64,000 nt of DNA from CALUTH01 sp964452495 (GCA_964452495.1 CAYVMC010000003.1:1-64000), one strand, 5' to 3'. Numbered from the stretch's first letter, positions 1 to 8,770 are shown. A program made the numbers and translations. Notes: generated by a model not told the origin, from the sequence alone.

Positions 1-2
1 CA

Positions 3-191
3 CTCAAAGAGCTTGATGCAAAAATCAAACAACTCGCACAGCAATTGGCTGATAATATCAAAATTGTTGTCGCAGACAGCCAAAAAATCCGCGAGTTGAC
101 CATCCGCGTTAATAATCAGGACAAGGAAATCAAAGCATTAAAGAAAGAAGTTGCGGAGTTAAGAAAAATTATTTCAAAAACAAAAAAATAA
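3..191 (+). CDS. C-terminal end of a coiled-coil protein (5' truncated)
   Basis: An open frame enters from the left edge and ends at TAA 189–191, giving about 62 residues of a larger protein. The visible part is Lys/Glu/Leu/Ile-rich with heptad-like spacing (LDAKIKQLAQQL, KEIKALKKEVAELRKII) and a very basic tail, so it is the end of a long coiled coil. There is no catalytic motif and the start lies outside the window. A strong hairpin follows 13 bases after the stop, which supports this as the natural 3' end. Function cannot be assigned. Confidence 0.7.
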   Translation, partial: LKELDAKIKQLAQQLADNIKIVVADSQKIRELTIRVNNQDKEIKALKKEVAELRKIISKTKK

Positions 192-203
192 TTAATAAAT
201 ATG

Positions 204-240
204 GTGCCGGATAGTAAACTATCCGGCACTCTGCATGTTA
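204..240 (+). terminator. Rho-independent terminator after the coiled-coil gene
   Basis: A perfect 12-bp inverted repeat (GTGCCGGATAGT at 204–215, ACTATCCGGCAC at 218–229) is followed by a T-rich stretch. It sits 13 bases after the upstream stop and before the promoter of the next gene, so it separates the two units. Confidence 0.75.
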
Positions 241-275
241 TTTTGTTTACAAAAATTAACACAAAAAGGCAACAT

Positions 276-307
276 TTGATTGAAATATACTTTTTATATG
301 CTATAAT
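276..307 (+). promoter_or_regulatory. Extended -10 promoter for the RHH gene
   Basis: TGCTATAAT at 299–307 is an extended -10 with a perfect TATAAT at 302–307. A weak -35 (TTGATT, 276–281) lies 20 bp upstream, slightly long. Transcription would start near 314, just before the GAAGGAGG ribosome site at 317–324. Confidence 0.6.
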
Positions 308-329
308 GATATGGTTGAAGGAGGGAAAT

Positions 330-521
330 ATGGCAAGAGTCCTTATATCGATGTCAGATGAATTTCTTAACAGAGTAGATAGTATCGCTACTTCTGAACA
401 GAGAACAAGAAGTGAATTAATCAGGGAAGCATTACGCTCTTACCTTAGAAAAAATAAAATGAGTACTATGAAAAATGCTGAAGAAAACGCAGAAGTTCTT
501 TCTTCACTGCTTGATGATTAA
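330..521 (+). CDS. Ribbon-helix-helix (CopG/MetJ-like) DNA-binding protein
   Basis: This 63-residue protein starts with a short beta strand (ARVLISM), then two helices (DEFLNRVDSIA and TRSELIREALRSYLRK), the classical RHH layout used by antitoxin-type and small metabolic repressors. The start at 330 is chosen because GAAGGAGG lies directly upstream and because the frame further upstream runs through a terminator and promoter. The acidic tail could bind a partner, but no toxin-like gene follows; the next gene is convergent and overlaps by 4 bp. It could be an orphan antitoxin or an autoregulator. Confidence 0.8.
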   Translation: MARVLISMSDEFLNRVDSIATSEQRTRSELIREALRSYLRKNKMSTMKNAEENAEVLSSLLDD

Positions 522-1795
522 TAATTTACTTCTTTCATAAAAGTATCAATCCACTGTAATAAATCCGCTATCTCATAAGGTTTAGGCATGTATAAGTCAG
601 CTTTTGTGTTAAGGATTGCGGATTTATTGTGTTTTGAAGATGTAACAATGAACCTTGTGTTTACAAAGTTTCTATCCTGTTTTATCTCTTCAATCTTTTT
701 AAGGTGTTCAAGCTTATCACCCGCATCAAATATAATTACAGCAGGAATTTCATTTTCCAGGCTGTATGCAACATCGTACCCCTGAAGCTCCAGAGATGTA
801 CGAAGAAGTAATTTTAAAGCTTCATCTTCTTCAAATATAAATATTTTTTTATTAAATTCTTTGGTCACAACAGAACCCGCTCCTGTTAATTGCAAACGTT
901 CTATTGCATAATTAGAACCGGTAGGAAGTTTTGCCATTGATTTTATCCTTCTCAAATGTTCTATTATTTCTTCGGGTTTTTCTTCTTTTTTATAATCTAC
1001 CTCCAAACCGCCTGCAAGTATATACATAAGTTCAACCCGCCGTTCTGCATACCTCTCGCCTTTTACCAGAGAAAAACCACGTACCATGTCTTTTTTAGAA
1101 TAAAATTTCGGAGCAACCGTATCAAATGCAAAAGTCAAAAAGCCTGCAAGTTTTTCAACCACTCCAGGTACTGTTATTATTATAAACTCATTCTCTGATA
1201 ACCGTCCTAAATAGTCACTTTCACTAAAAGCTGATTTAATTATGGTTATAAACGATTGTACAAGTTTGTCTGCGGCAAGTTCACTATAAATAGATTTGTA
1301 GATATAATAATTTTCTATACTTACAAGCAAAAGAGCACACTCTTGTTTATCACAAATAATTCTCTTTAATGACCGCAAAATATGACGTTTATCCGGCAGC
1401 AGCGTTTTAGTATCAAGGTTAAGCTCTATATCCCTTCTTAAATGCGCTTTTATACGCATTTTAAATTCTTCGGTATTTACAGGCTCGCTTATAAAATCAT
1501 CTGCCCCGCATTTTAAAAATTCTATACGATCATTAACATCAGAAGACTTAGACATAACAATAATAACCGGCCGCATGTTATACGTCAAAACCCTTAAACG
1601 TTCGCATAAAGCTGGAATATTTTCATCTAAACTATCTGAAATTATAATCAAATCCGGTTCATAGTTCTCAAGGTATTCAAGCCCCGATGCAACATCACAG
1701 GCAACATGGACAGTTATTAATGATGTTTCAAGAGTTTTCTTGTATTTAAAAGGAAGTTCTTTCCGTTTGTCTATTATTAGAATGCTGCAGAACAA
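518..1795 (-). CDS. REC – degenerate GGDEF – REC response regulator
   Basis: This 425-residue cytoplasmic signalling protein has a receiver domain at about 1–120. The likely phosphoacceptor is D54 (IIISD) with acidic D9, but the usual conserved Lys near the end (KP) reads EP here. The middle (about 125–280) has the size and fold pattern of a GGDEF domain, yet the signature is SENEF instead of GGDEF, so diguanylate cyclase activity is unlikely. A second receiver-like domain (about 315–425) ends with the KP motif. The TTG start at 1795 is set by GGAGGAG five bases upstream. It overlaps the end of the histidine-kinase gene by 19 bp, so the two are translationally coupled and probably form one phosphorelay. 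Confidence 0.75.
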   Translation of the reverse strand: MFCSILIIDKRKELPFKYKKTLETSLITVHVACDVASGLEYLENYEPDLIIISDSLDENIPALCERLRVLTYNMRPVIIVMSKSSDVNDRIEFLKCGADDFISEPVNTEEFKMRIKAHLRRDIELNLDTKTLLPDKRHILRSLKRIICDKQECALLLVSIENYYIYKSIYSELAADKLVQSFITIIKSAFSESDYLGRLSENEFIIITVPGVVEKLAGFLTFAFDTVAPKFYSKKDMVRGFSLVKGERYAERRVELMYILAGGLEVDYKKEEKPEEIIEHLRRIKSMAKLPTGSNYAIERLQLTGAGSVVTKEFNKKIFIFEEDEALKLLLRTSLELQGYDVAYSLENEIPAVIIFDAGDKLEHLKKIEEIKQDRNFVNTRFIVTSSKHNKSAILNTKADLYMPKPYEIADLLQWIDTFMKEVNY

Positions 1796-2490
1796 ATTTG
1801 CTCCTCCGGATTATAAAGCGGAAGCTTAATCTCAAAAGTTGTACCCTTGTCTCTATTTTTTTCAAAATCTATACTGCCCCGCATCATCTCTACCAGTTTT
1901 TTAGTTATATACAGCCCAAGGCCATTTCCTTGCACACTTCTTGTTAAAGGATTATCAATTCTTGCAAATTTTTCAAAAACCCTTTGTTTATCAGACTCCG
2001 CAATGCCAACACCTTCATCAGCTATTTTTACAGAAAAATATCCCTCTTTGTCTGCAAAATCCGTTATTATAAGAACGGTAGAACCCTCCGGTGAGTATTT
2101 ACACGCATTTTCAATCAAGTTTGTCATAACCTGCTGAAAACGTTCAATATCAAATATGCCCTCAGGAAGTTTAGAATTAAATCTGGTTTTTATAATGTAT
2201 TGAGGATACTTCTGCCCTATTACTTTAAGAACAGGCTCAAGAACCTGTTTTACATCAGCTTTCTTTAAGATTAGCTTATCTTCAGCACCGGATGACACGG
2301 AAAGAATATTTTCAACCAGTCCGATTAACCTGTTTGACTGATCCTCAATTATTCTTAAAAACTTTTTCTTATCCTCATCACCAATCTTATCCCAGGAAGC
2401 CAGCATAGTCTGGGCAAACCCCCTGATACTTGTTAAGGGAGTCCTCAACTCATGGGATACGGTTGCTACAAAATCTTCCTGCTTTGTCAT
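1777..2490 (-). CDS. Sensorless histidine kinase (HisKA + HATPase_c)
   Basis: This 237-residue kinase has no sensor or membrane segment. The HisKA motif SHELRTPLTSIRGF begins at residue 12 with phosphoacceptor H13. It is followed by an N box (NLIENACKYSP), G1 (DEGVGIAE) and G2 (GNGLGLYITKKL), so the catalytic core is complete. ATG 2490 is the most upstream start, because an in-frame TAG lies 15 bases before it. There is no Shine-Dalgarno; instead TATAAT lies 6 bases upstream, which suggests a leaderless mRNA. It is transcribed with the downstream REC–GGDEF-like–REC gene. It may be a natural soluble kinase or a truncated descendant of a larger sensor. Confidence 0.85.
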   Translation of the reverse strand: MTKQEDFVATVSHELRTPLTSIRGFAQTMLASWDKIGDEDKKKFLRIIEDQSNRLIGLVENILSVSSGAEDKLILKKADVKQVLEPVLKVIGQKYPQYIIKTRFNSKLPEGIFDIERFQQVMTNLIENACKYSPEGSTVLIITDFADKEGYFSVKIADEGVGIAESDKQRVFEKFARIDNPLTRSVQGNGLGLYITKKLVEMMRGSIDFEKNRDKGTTFEIKLPLYNPEEQICSAAF

Positions 2491-2496
2491 AAGTGA

Positions 2497-2502
2497 ATTA
2501 TA
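2497..2502 (-). promoter_or_regulatory. -10 box abutting the histidine-kinase ATG
   Basis: On the minus strand a perfect TATAAT occupies 2502–2497, six bases before the A of the ATG at 2490. No ribosome-binding sequence fits between. The -35 region is weak. The expected transcription start is at or next to the ATG. Confidence 0.5.
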
Positions 2503-2563
2503 CCACTATTTTTAATATAGGGAAATACGCAAAAGGTCTATAATTAAATTTTTCATTCATGAA

Positions 2564-2596
2564 ATACTGCCTGTAAATTTCTAATACAGGCAGTAT
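2564..2596 (-). terminator. Hairpin after the MGMAASQAR-family gene
   Basis: A perfect 12-bp stem (ATACTGCCTGTA at 2564–2575, TACAGGCAGTAT at 2585–2596) with a 9-nt loop lies about 40 bases after the stop of the minus-strand gene ending at 2637. The T-tract is short and interrupted, so termination may be modest. Confidence 0.55.
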
Positions 2597-2636
2597 AATC
2601 ATTTTAACGAAAATCAATACGTTATTCATCCATATA

Positions 2637-3941
2637 TTAGCTTTGGAATGTATTGAAAATGGTCTCAATCGAATCGTCAATGATGCTCTTCACTGATTCC
2701 ATTTCTGTTGCTATAGCTTCCTGTTCTGTATCAAGCTGCTCCAATTGCAATTCAAGCTGTTGATCCTCTTTTTGAATAGTTGAGGTTTTTGCGTTAATAT
2801 CATTAATCGTTTTTTCATAAACCTGTAATGCATAACGATATTCATTCATAGCTTCTTCATAAGCTGCATCATCAGTTACCGTTTCATAATTAAGAGTGTA
2901 GACATTTGAATCATTATCAAACCTTACTGACGAAAATCTGCCGCTTTCATCAGTTTCCAAAACCGCATTACTGGTGTTTGTAATCTTTGTTGGAAGATAA
3001 GATGCACCATAATAATATAATGATGACTGATTATCTATTGGTGAATCGGATGAGGATGTACTGTTATAGCTGTTCATCAGGTCATCATAAGTTGTATAAT
3101 ATGTTTGACCGTTTAAATCAAAAGAATAAATACCTGAACCGGTGTAAGTATAAGTGCCGTCATCATTTAAAGTAAAATAATTGGAAATATTAGAATCGCT
3201 AATATCTTGAACGATTTGTGACAATTCTGCCACTTGATCATCCGTAAGAGAACTGAGTTCCGTAAGCCTGCTGTTCCCGACATACGTTGGGAAAGCTGTT
3301 TCCGCGTAGTCATTGTATGATGAACTCGTTCCGTTTACTACATTATCTAAATCATCTGAGAGTGCAAAGTGCCACGTATCACCATCCTTGTAACCTACAA
3401 TATTATCATTACTCAAATCGGTGTTGCCAATTGCTTCTTTGAATTTTTGTAACTGTTCTTCAAGTGTATCATCATCAATGCCGGAAACTCTACTGTAATT
3501 TACCGTTGAGCCATCAGAGTTTGTTACAGTATAAGAATTATCCGAATTCCGCTGAACACTAGACGGTTCATTAGTATAACCGCTGTATGTATTTGAAACC
3601 TGCACCTGCGGGTCAGAAAGTTTTTTCTCTGAACCTGTATAAATATCACACATATAATAGCTTGTAACAACATAATTATAACTACCATCATAAGAAGAAG
3701 TCTGTGCCCAACTGCTTATATAATAATCTGTATTGCCATCTGAATAAGAGTATTGTTCTGTTGTATAATCCGAAGTACTCGGAACTTCCGGCACTTCTAG
3801 AGCAAGCATTTGATTAAATAGACCTGCTACCTCGTTAGCAAGGTTGGTTCTTGCCTGGTTTATTTGCTGTCCTTCATATTCACAGTTCGCTTTACGTGCT
3901 GATAACTGAAGGTAACGTGCTTGTGATGCTGCCATTCCCAT
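2637..3941 (-). CDS. MGMAASQAR-family protein, possible secreted or filament-like protein
   Basis: The 434-residue protein has three parts. An amphipathic N-terminus (MGMAASQARYLQLSARK, about 1–45) has no classical signal peptide. A long Ser/Thr/Tyr/Asp-rich, low-lysine middle (about 55–350) looks extracellular in composition. A C-terminal coiled coil (about 365–434) is rich in Gln/Glu/Leu. Helical conserved ends around a variable exposed centre recall flagellar hook/filament and type III translocator proteins, but this is analogy only. I recognise the N-terminal signature as typical of Gastranaerophilales proteins; its function is not known to me. AAGGAGA at 3950–3956 sets the start. Confidence 0.6.
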   Translation of the reverse strand: MGMAASQARYLQLSARKANCEYEGQQINQARTNLANEVAGLFNQMLALEVPEVPSTSDYTTEQYSYSDGNTDYYISSWAQTSSYDGSYNYVVTSYYMCDIYTGSEKKLSDPQVQVSNTYSGYTNEPSSVQRNSDNSYTVTNSDGSTVNYSRVSGIDDDTLEEQLQKFKEAIGNTDLSNDNIVGYKDGDTWHFALSDDLDNVVNGTSSSYNDYAETAFPTYVGNSRLTELSSLTDDQVAELSQIVQDISDSNISNYFTLNDDGTYTYTGSGIYSFDLNGQTYYTTYDDLMNSYNSTSSSDSPIDNQSSLYYYGASYLPTKITNTSNAVLETDESGRFSSVRFDNDSNVYTLNYETVTDDAAYEEAMNEYRYALQVYEKTINDINAKTSTIQKEDQQLELQLEQLDTEQEAIATEMESVKSIIDDSIETIFNTFQS

Positions 3942-4287
3942 AGCTGTATCTCCTTATGGTTGTTGATTGTATTCTGTACTTTATTAATTATTATATATTA
4001 TTTGTCAATTTATTATAACGACAAAATCAATCATTCGTATAATGATAATTGTAAAAATCCTCCAGATATTGGAGTTTTGGAAGATAAACAGTAATAAATC
4101 AGTCAAAACAGACTCCTCACACGATATCAAACAATGAAACATCAAAAAATTCCACAAACACGTCATTTATTATAAAATTTTACTCTTTATAATTAACCGC
4201 TGAATAATTATTTTATCTGAATATAAAACTAAACAATTTTTTGTCCGAATGGCGAAATTTTTACAATACTTAACCTATTGTAAGTTT
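3942..4287. other. AT-rich intergenic region between divergent genes
   Basis: About 350 bases with no convincing open frame or RNA. It holds the ribosome site of the minus-strand gene at its left end and leads into the promoter of the plus-strand membrane protein. Apart from short A/T runs I see nothing specific. Confidence 0.5.
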
Positions 4288-4316
4288 TTGCCGGTTATGT
4301 CACAATTATTGATAAT
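4288..4316 (+). promoter_or_regulatory. Promoter for the small membrane protein
   Basis: TTGCCG (4288–4293) and GATAAT (4311–4316) are separated by 17 bp. The promoter lies inside the 5' extension of the open frame, which argues that translation begins at 4330 and not at 4249. Confidence 0.5.
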
Positions 4317-4329
4317 ATGGGAGCAGGCT

Positions 4330-4809
4330 ATGAATTTTTTAATTGTTAAGCAGGTTAGTATCTTGAGTTTTATATTTGGAACTATTTTAGGGCTTATAAT
4401 ACTTCTTCCGGTACTTAATCTTGTTGCTTTTTTGTTTGCAATGTTTGCAACCGGCGGTGCAATGGTTATTTTGTTAAAGAAATTTAATCTTATAGGATTG
4501 ATAAATATAAGAGAAGGTGCTGTTATTGGTGCAATAGCAGGATTTGCATCTTTTATCGGATTGTGTGTTATATATCTTCCGGTAAGTTCTCTTATCGGGC
4601 TTATATTCCCTAAATACACAGGTGGATTTTTCTCAATGTTTTTCACATCTTTTGGCGGATTTGTTATAGGACTGTTTATGGTGATATTTTCTGCATTAAT
4701 GAGTGCTTTATTAAACAGTTTTGGAGGTCTTTTTGCCGTCTGGGTGTATGAGTTTATAACAGGAATTAAAAAAGGTGACAACGAAAATATCAATTTTGAG
4801 ATAAAATAG
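4330..4809 (+). CDS. Small multi-pass membrane protein, unknown function
   Basis: This 159-residue protein is almost entirely hydrophobic, with about four membrane segments (roughly 8–50, 62–85, 95–125 and 128–148, including GAIAGFASFIGLCVIYL) and a short charged C-terminus (KKGDNENINFEIK). Gly-rich helices recall small DUF4199/YIP-like membrane proteins, but I cannot assign a family. The start at 4330 is chosen over 4249 because a promoter lies between them and GGAGC precedes 4330. It is 27 bases upstream of mtnA and probably co-transcribed with it. Confidence 0.6.
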   Translation: MNFLIVKQVSILSFIFGTILGLIILLPVLNLVAFLFAMFATGGAMVILLKKFNLIGLINIREGAVIGAIAGFASFIGLCVIYLPVSSLIGLIFPKYTGGFFSMFFTSFGGFVIGLFMVIFSALMSALLNSFGGLFAVWVYEFITGIKKGDNENINFEIK

Positions 4810-4836
4810 ATTTTACACGAATTAAGGAGTATTAGT

Positions 4837-5886
4837 ATGGAATTTCAATCAAAAATAAAAACTATAGAATGGGTAGAAACATATTCGAGAATGGTAGATC
4901 AAACAAAAATTCCGTATGAATATTCTTTTATAAATATTACCTCAGGAGACGAAATGTTTTCTGCAATAAGAACAATGATTGTACGCGGCGCACCGGCAAT
5001 TGGAATCGCCGGCGCTCACGGAATTAATCTTTACGCACAGGAACTTGCAGTTAAAAATCTTTCAAGGGATGAATTTATAAAAGAGCTTCTTAGCAAAGCT
5101 GATTATATGAAAACCTCCCGTCCGACTGCTGTTAATCTGATGTGGGCAGTTGAAAAGCAAAAAGATATTATAAAAAATTCAAAAGCAAGTATTAATGATA
5201 TTATAAAAGAACTAATTGATAACAGCATAAAACTTGAAAATGAAGATATAGAAATTAACAAAAAAATTGGTAACTACGGCACACAAGTAGTACCGAAAGG
5301 CGGAACTGTTTTGACCCACTGTAACGCAGGTGCGCTTGCAACTGTAGGTTATGGTACAGCACTGGGTGTTGTTCGTTCAGCTTACGCAAACGATAATACG
5401 ATTAAAGTATTTGCCGATGAAACCCGCCCGCGGCAACAGGGAGCCAAAATTACAACATTTGAGCTTGTTATGGATAATATTCCTGTTACTCTTATTACTG
5501 ACGGTATGTGTTCTTATTTTATGAAAAAAGGCATGATAGATGTTGTTGTTGTCGGAGCTGACAGAATTGCGGCAAACGGTGATACAGCAAATAAAATTGG
5601 TACTTATACAGTTGCAATTGCAGCAAAATATCATAATATACCGTTTTATATTGCTGCACCTCTATCGACAATTGATACCTCCATCGCGTCCGGAAATGAA
5701 ATCCCGATTGAAGAACGTTCTGCAGAAGAAGTTACGCATATTAACGGACAACGGATTTGCGCAGAGGGTGTAAACATTATAAACCCTGGATTTGATGTAA
5801 CTCCTAATGAACTTATCACCGGTATAATTACGGAAAAAGGTATCATCAGACCGGATTATAAACAATCTATAGCAGCACTGTTTTAA
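4837..5886 (+). CDS. mtnA: S-methyl-5-thioribose-1-phosphate isomerase
   Basis: This 349-residue cytoplasmic enzyme of the eIF2B-alpha-like family converts methylthioribose-1-phosphate to methylthioribulose-1-phosphate in methionine salvage. Landmarks are RGAPAIGIAGAHG (about 50–62), THCNAGALATVGYGTALG with the catalytic Cys at 162, DETRPRQQGAKIT, and GADRIAANGDTANKIGTY with the catalytic Asp. Length matches the family and the AAGGAG site fits. No other salvage gene is adjacent, although punA (52.9 kb) and metK (29 kb) serve the same nucleoside/SAM metabolism. The eIF2B-like ribose-1,5-bisphosphate isomerase is a less likely alternative. Confidence 0.9.
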   Translation: MEFQSKIKTIEWVETYSRMVDQTKIPYEYSFINITSGDEMFSAIRTMIVRGAPAIGIAGAHGINLYAQELAVKNLSRDEFIKELLSKADYMKTSRPTAVNLMWAVEKQKDIIKNSKASINDIIKELIDNSIKLENEDIEINKKIGNYGTQVVPKGGTVLTHCNAGALATVGYGTALGVVRSAYANDNTIKVFADETRPRQQGAKITTFELVMDNIPVTLITDGMCSYFMKKGMIDVVVVGADRIAANGDTANKIGTYTVAIAAKYHNIPFYIAAPLSTIDTSIASGNEIPIEERSAEEVTHINGQRICAEGVNIINPGFDVTPNELITGIITEKGIIRPDYKQSIAALF

Positions 5887-5892
5887 TAAACA

Positions 5893-7212
5893 CTAGATTT
5901 CATCAAGGTTTACAAGAGTTCTTATAATTGCCGCCATCATCCAAAATATAAATTGCAGCTGCGGACGGAAGAATATGGTATCAAACAGCCCATGAAACAG
6001 CACTCCTGTGATTGATGTAAGTGCAGTGGTTAATATAATAATTTTATTTAAGTTTTTTGATTTAAGAATTGTTTTAATAGCTGCTTTTACTATAAAGAAA
6101 AGAAATGAAATAAACGCAATAAGAGCAAAAATACCACTTTCAACAGCTGTTTCAAGATAAATATTGTACGCACTCAATGCATCATATCCTGTTTTCATAT
6201 ACAAACCATAGATTTCACGAAAATTCTGATTTCCAACTCCTATTCCTAAAAACGGATTATCTTTAAACATCTGGAAAGAGGATTGGTAAACATTGAATCT
6301 GAATGATGTGGAACTGTCTCCTCGCATTGCAAAAATACTTAACACCCTTGCCTTAATAGAAGTTGAAAATAGTATAGCCATGACTCCGAGAGTGCAAATT
6401 CCGCCATAAAGCTTATAAAGCAGTAATTTGAGCTTATCCGGACATTTTACCAGTAAAACCCATGCCGGTACCAGCATCATAAACGGGTATGCGGCATATA
6501 CGCCCCTGCACCCGCTCATTATCATTACAATAGTTGAAAGTATCGATAGTAATATGCAGGCAAAAAGCCTTATTTTACTTTTATTAACAGCAAAAATCGC
6601 AGTTACACCATATACTATGGGAACAAGAGCAAGCATATATCCGCCAAAAAGATTTGGATTAAGCGGCTTTAATGTTCCGTAAACTCTTGTCATCACCTCT
6701 TCAGGTTTAATATTTGTTGTATCCTGCCAGCATGCCAGTGCACCTGCATGTGATGAATGCTGTAGTAACCCCACAATACTTTCATAACATACACAAAAGG
6801 CGAACAGCCCGAAAAATTTATAAATATCTTGCTTATTATCCTTCAAATACAGCACACAGGTAACATAATATCCTACATAAATGAATGTTTTTAATGCCCC
6901 TTTTAAACTCAGGAAAAATAAAGACGAGCCTGCAACACTAATTACAACAAAAGCTAAATATACAATAAGACAAAACTCAAATTTTGTATATTTAAACTTA
7001 AGTTTTCTGGTTATAAATATTTTTATTAAGGAAAAAAATATTCCAATTGCAGCAATATAACCTATGACATCAGAAGAACAACAAAGTGATAATAAAATCA
7101 CAGAACAAATTATAAAGAAAATAAATCTGTCCAAATATTTCAAAATATAACTTTTTTCTGCATATGGTGCCAGTATATTTTGAATTTTTTCAAGAATAGC
7201 ATTTATAATCAT
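5893..7212 (-). CDS. O-antigen ligase / Wzy-like polysaccharide membrane protein
   Basis: This 439-residue protein has about ten to twelve membrane helices. A large periplasmic loop region is followed by GIGVGNQNFREIYG and an AYNIYLETAVESGIFALIA segment, the hallmark of the Wzy_C/O-antigen ligase superfamily (G-x-G…H/N…E/S-G). Members polymerise or ligate surface polysaccharide at the outer face of the inner membrane. It is the last gene of a minus-strand cluster after rfaE1 and DUF4330, which supports an envelope-polysaccharide role. CAGGAG precedes the ATG. Whether it acts as polymerase or ligase cannot be told from sequence. Confidence 0.85.
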   Translation of the reverse strand: MIINAILEKIQNILAPYAEKSYILKYLDRFIFFIICSVILLSLCCSSDVIGYIAAIGIFFSLIKIFITRKLKFKYTKFEFCLIVYLAFVVISVAGSSLFFLSLKGALKTFIYVGYYVTCVLYLKDNKQDIYKFFGLFAFCVCYESIVGLLQHSSHAGALACWQDTTNIKPEEVMTRVYGTLKPLNPNLFGGYMLALVPIVYGVTAIFAVNKSKIRLFACILLSILSTIVMIMSGCRGVYAAYPFMMLVPAWVLLVKCPDKLKLLLYKLYGGICTLGVMAILFSTSIKARVLSIFAMRGDSSTSFRFNVYQSSFQMFKDNPFLGIGVGNQNFREIYGLYMKTGYDALSAYNIYLETAVESGIFALIAFISFLFFIVKAAIKTILKSKNLNKIIILTTALTSITGVLFHGLFDTIFFRPQLQFIFWMMAAIIRTLVNLDEI

Positions 7213-7219
7213 TTAAAAA

Positions 7220-7741
7220 CTATTCTCCTGTTTGTACTTCAGGAATAATTACATCAGAAACAGTACCGTTAAACTTATATGTACGTCCTTCAAGAGTAAC
7301 CGGTAAGCCTGCTTTAAGCTTATTGCCGCCCACAACAGCGCCGTCTTTTGTAATCTTTGCATCATCAGAAATTATAACAACCAGATCATACAGATTAGGA
7401 TATGCCGGATCATCAATTACTTGTGCTGTCTTTCCATTATATACCGCAGTTTTTCTAGGTTGAACAAGTACCCCCTGTACATTAAGTTCTGTGTATGGAA
7501 CATTTCTTATCGTAATAAATGTTTTTTCTCCTTGTTTAACAGGAAATTCTGTTCCTGTAAAAGAAACTCCCCTGATAAAAACATGAAACTCTACTTTAGA
7601 AGAAGAAATAATTTGTTTAGCAGAAGTTTGGCGAATTTGTTTATAAGTAATATAACCTATAAGTAACGCTATAATTACTGTAAGAAGAATAATAATATCT
7701 ACAAGACTTATTTTTTTTAACAATTTCTTTAATTTTTCCAT
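7220..7741 (-). CDS. DUF4330-family membrane-anchored protein
   Basis: The 173-residue protein has a basic N-terminus, one membrane helix (about 13–33, VDIIILLTVIIALLIGYIT) and an exported domain of beta strands. The C-terminal pattern GNKLKAGLPVTLEGRTYKFNGTVSDV matches the DUF4330 family, which I know mainly from cyanobacteria. Function is unknown. It sits 8 bases before the O-antigen ligase-like gene and 16 bases after rfaE1, so a part in surface-polysaccharide assembly is likely but inferred only from position. Confidence 0.75.
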   Translation of the reverse strand: MEKLKKLLKKISLVDIIILLTVIIALLIGYITYKQIRQTSAKQIISSSKVEFHVFIRGVSFTGTEFPVKQGEKTFITIRNVPYTELNVQGVLVQPRKTAVYNGKTAQVIDDPAYPNLYDLVVIISDDAKITKDGAVVGGNKLKAGLPVTLEGRTYKFNGTVSDVIIPEVQTGE

Positions 7742-7756
7742 TTCATTTCTCCATTC

Positions 7757-8770
7757 CTACTCAATATTAATTTGTGCAGGTATATTTTTAATTATACTAT
7801 TAATGTTAGTTGTTGCGCATCCAAATTCCTTAACCACAATACCTGCTGCAATGTTTCCAATAATCGCGGCATAAACAGGTTCAGCTCCTGCTGCAAGTGC
7901 CAGAGTATAAACAGCAGTGACCGTATCACCGGCACCCGTAACATCAAATACCTTTGATTTGTTAAATACAGGTATATGATAATTTTCTTTAGGAGTTACA
8001 AGCATCATACCATCACCACCGCAGGTTATAAGAACAAACTTTGCTTTACTGTCTGATATAAGATATTTCCCTGCCGTTACAAAATCTTCTCTTGTTTCTA
8101 TATTTCTACCAATATACTTTTGTGTATCAGGAAGATTAGGAGTCATTGAGGTAATATTTTTGTAATTATCCAAATCCTTTTGTGCATCAACGACAATTAT
8201 TTTTTTATACCGGTTTGCAATTTTTATTGCAGAATTAATTATTTTCTGGGTAAGGGTTCCAATATGATAATCTGATAATATCAGGGCATCATGTTCTGGA
8301 ATGGCTTTCTCTAAATTCTTAATAATTTGTCTTTCAATAGAAGCCGGCAAGGGTTCATCGGATTGAGAATCAATCCGGACAATTTGTTGTGTTATAGAAT
8401 GGGAACAGGAGCCAGAAATTCTTGTTTTAGTAATAGTTTTACGTCCTTTTGCAGTAACAAGGTATTTGCAATTTATCCCTGCATCTTCAAATGCTTTTTT
8501 AATATCATCAGCATGGTAATCATCACCTACAACACCAATAACACTAACCCGTCCGCCATTTATTGAAGCGGCATTATTTGCTGCATTTGATGCTCCCCCA
8601 AGAATATATTTTGTATAAGAATGTCTTAGTATTAAAACTGGAGCTTCCCTTGAAATCCGTTCAGTATCTCCATAAATCATCTCGTCTAAAGCTAAATCAC
8701 CAACAACAAGTACACTTTTTTGGCTTAATGCTTTAATATCCTCAATAAGTATTTCTCTTGAAATTTCCAT
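7757..8770 (-). CDS. rfaE1: D-glycero-beta-D-manno-heptose-7-phosphate kinase (RfaE1/HldE N-terminal type)
   Basis: This 337-residue PfkB-family sugar kinase carries GGASNAANNAA near residue 58, a lid/substrate region, the hinge ILSDYHIGTLT, and the anion hole with catalytic base in DVTGAGDTVTAVY. It phosphorylates heptose-7-phosphate at O1 in ADP-heptose synthesis for LPS inner core. The nucleotidyltransferase domain of fused HldE is absent, so an HldC-like partner must lie elsewhere. It leads the polysaccharide cluster and is divergent from the gene at 8842. The substrate rests on similarity to RfaE1; another PfkB sugar is possible. Confidence 0.82.
   Translation of the reverse strand: MEISREILIEDIKALSQKSVLVVGDLALDEMIYGDTERISREAPVLILRHSYTKYILGGASNAANNAASINGGRVSVIGVVGDDYHADDIKKAFEDAGINCKYLVTAKGRKTITKTRISGSCSHSITQQIVRIDSQSDEPLPASIERQIIKNLEKAIPEHDALILSDYHIGTLTQKIINSAIKIANRYKKIIVVDAQKDLDNYKNITSMTPNLPDTQKYIGRNIETREDFVTAGKYLISDSKAKFVLITCGGDGMMLVTPKENYHIPVFNKSKVFDVTGAGDTVTAVYTLALAAGAEPVYAAIIGNIAAGIVVKEFGCATTNINSIIKNIPAQINIE

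Noticed and set aside
201..329. Longer start of the RHH protein at 201
   Set aside because: The extension lies across a terminator and a promoter; ATG 330 has a strong ribosome site.
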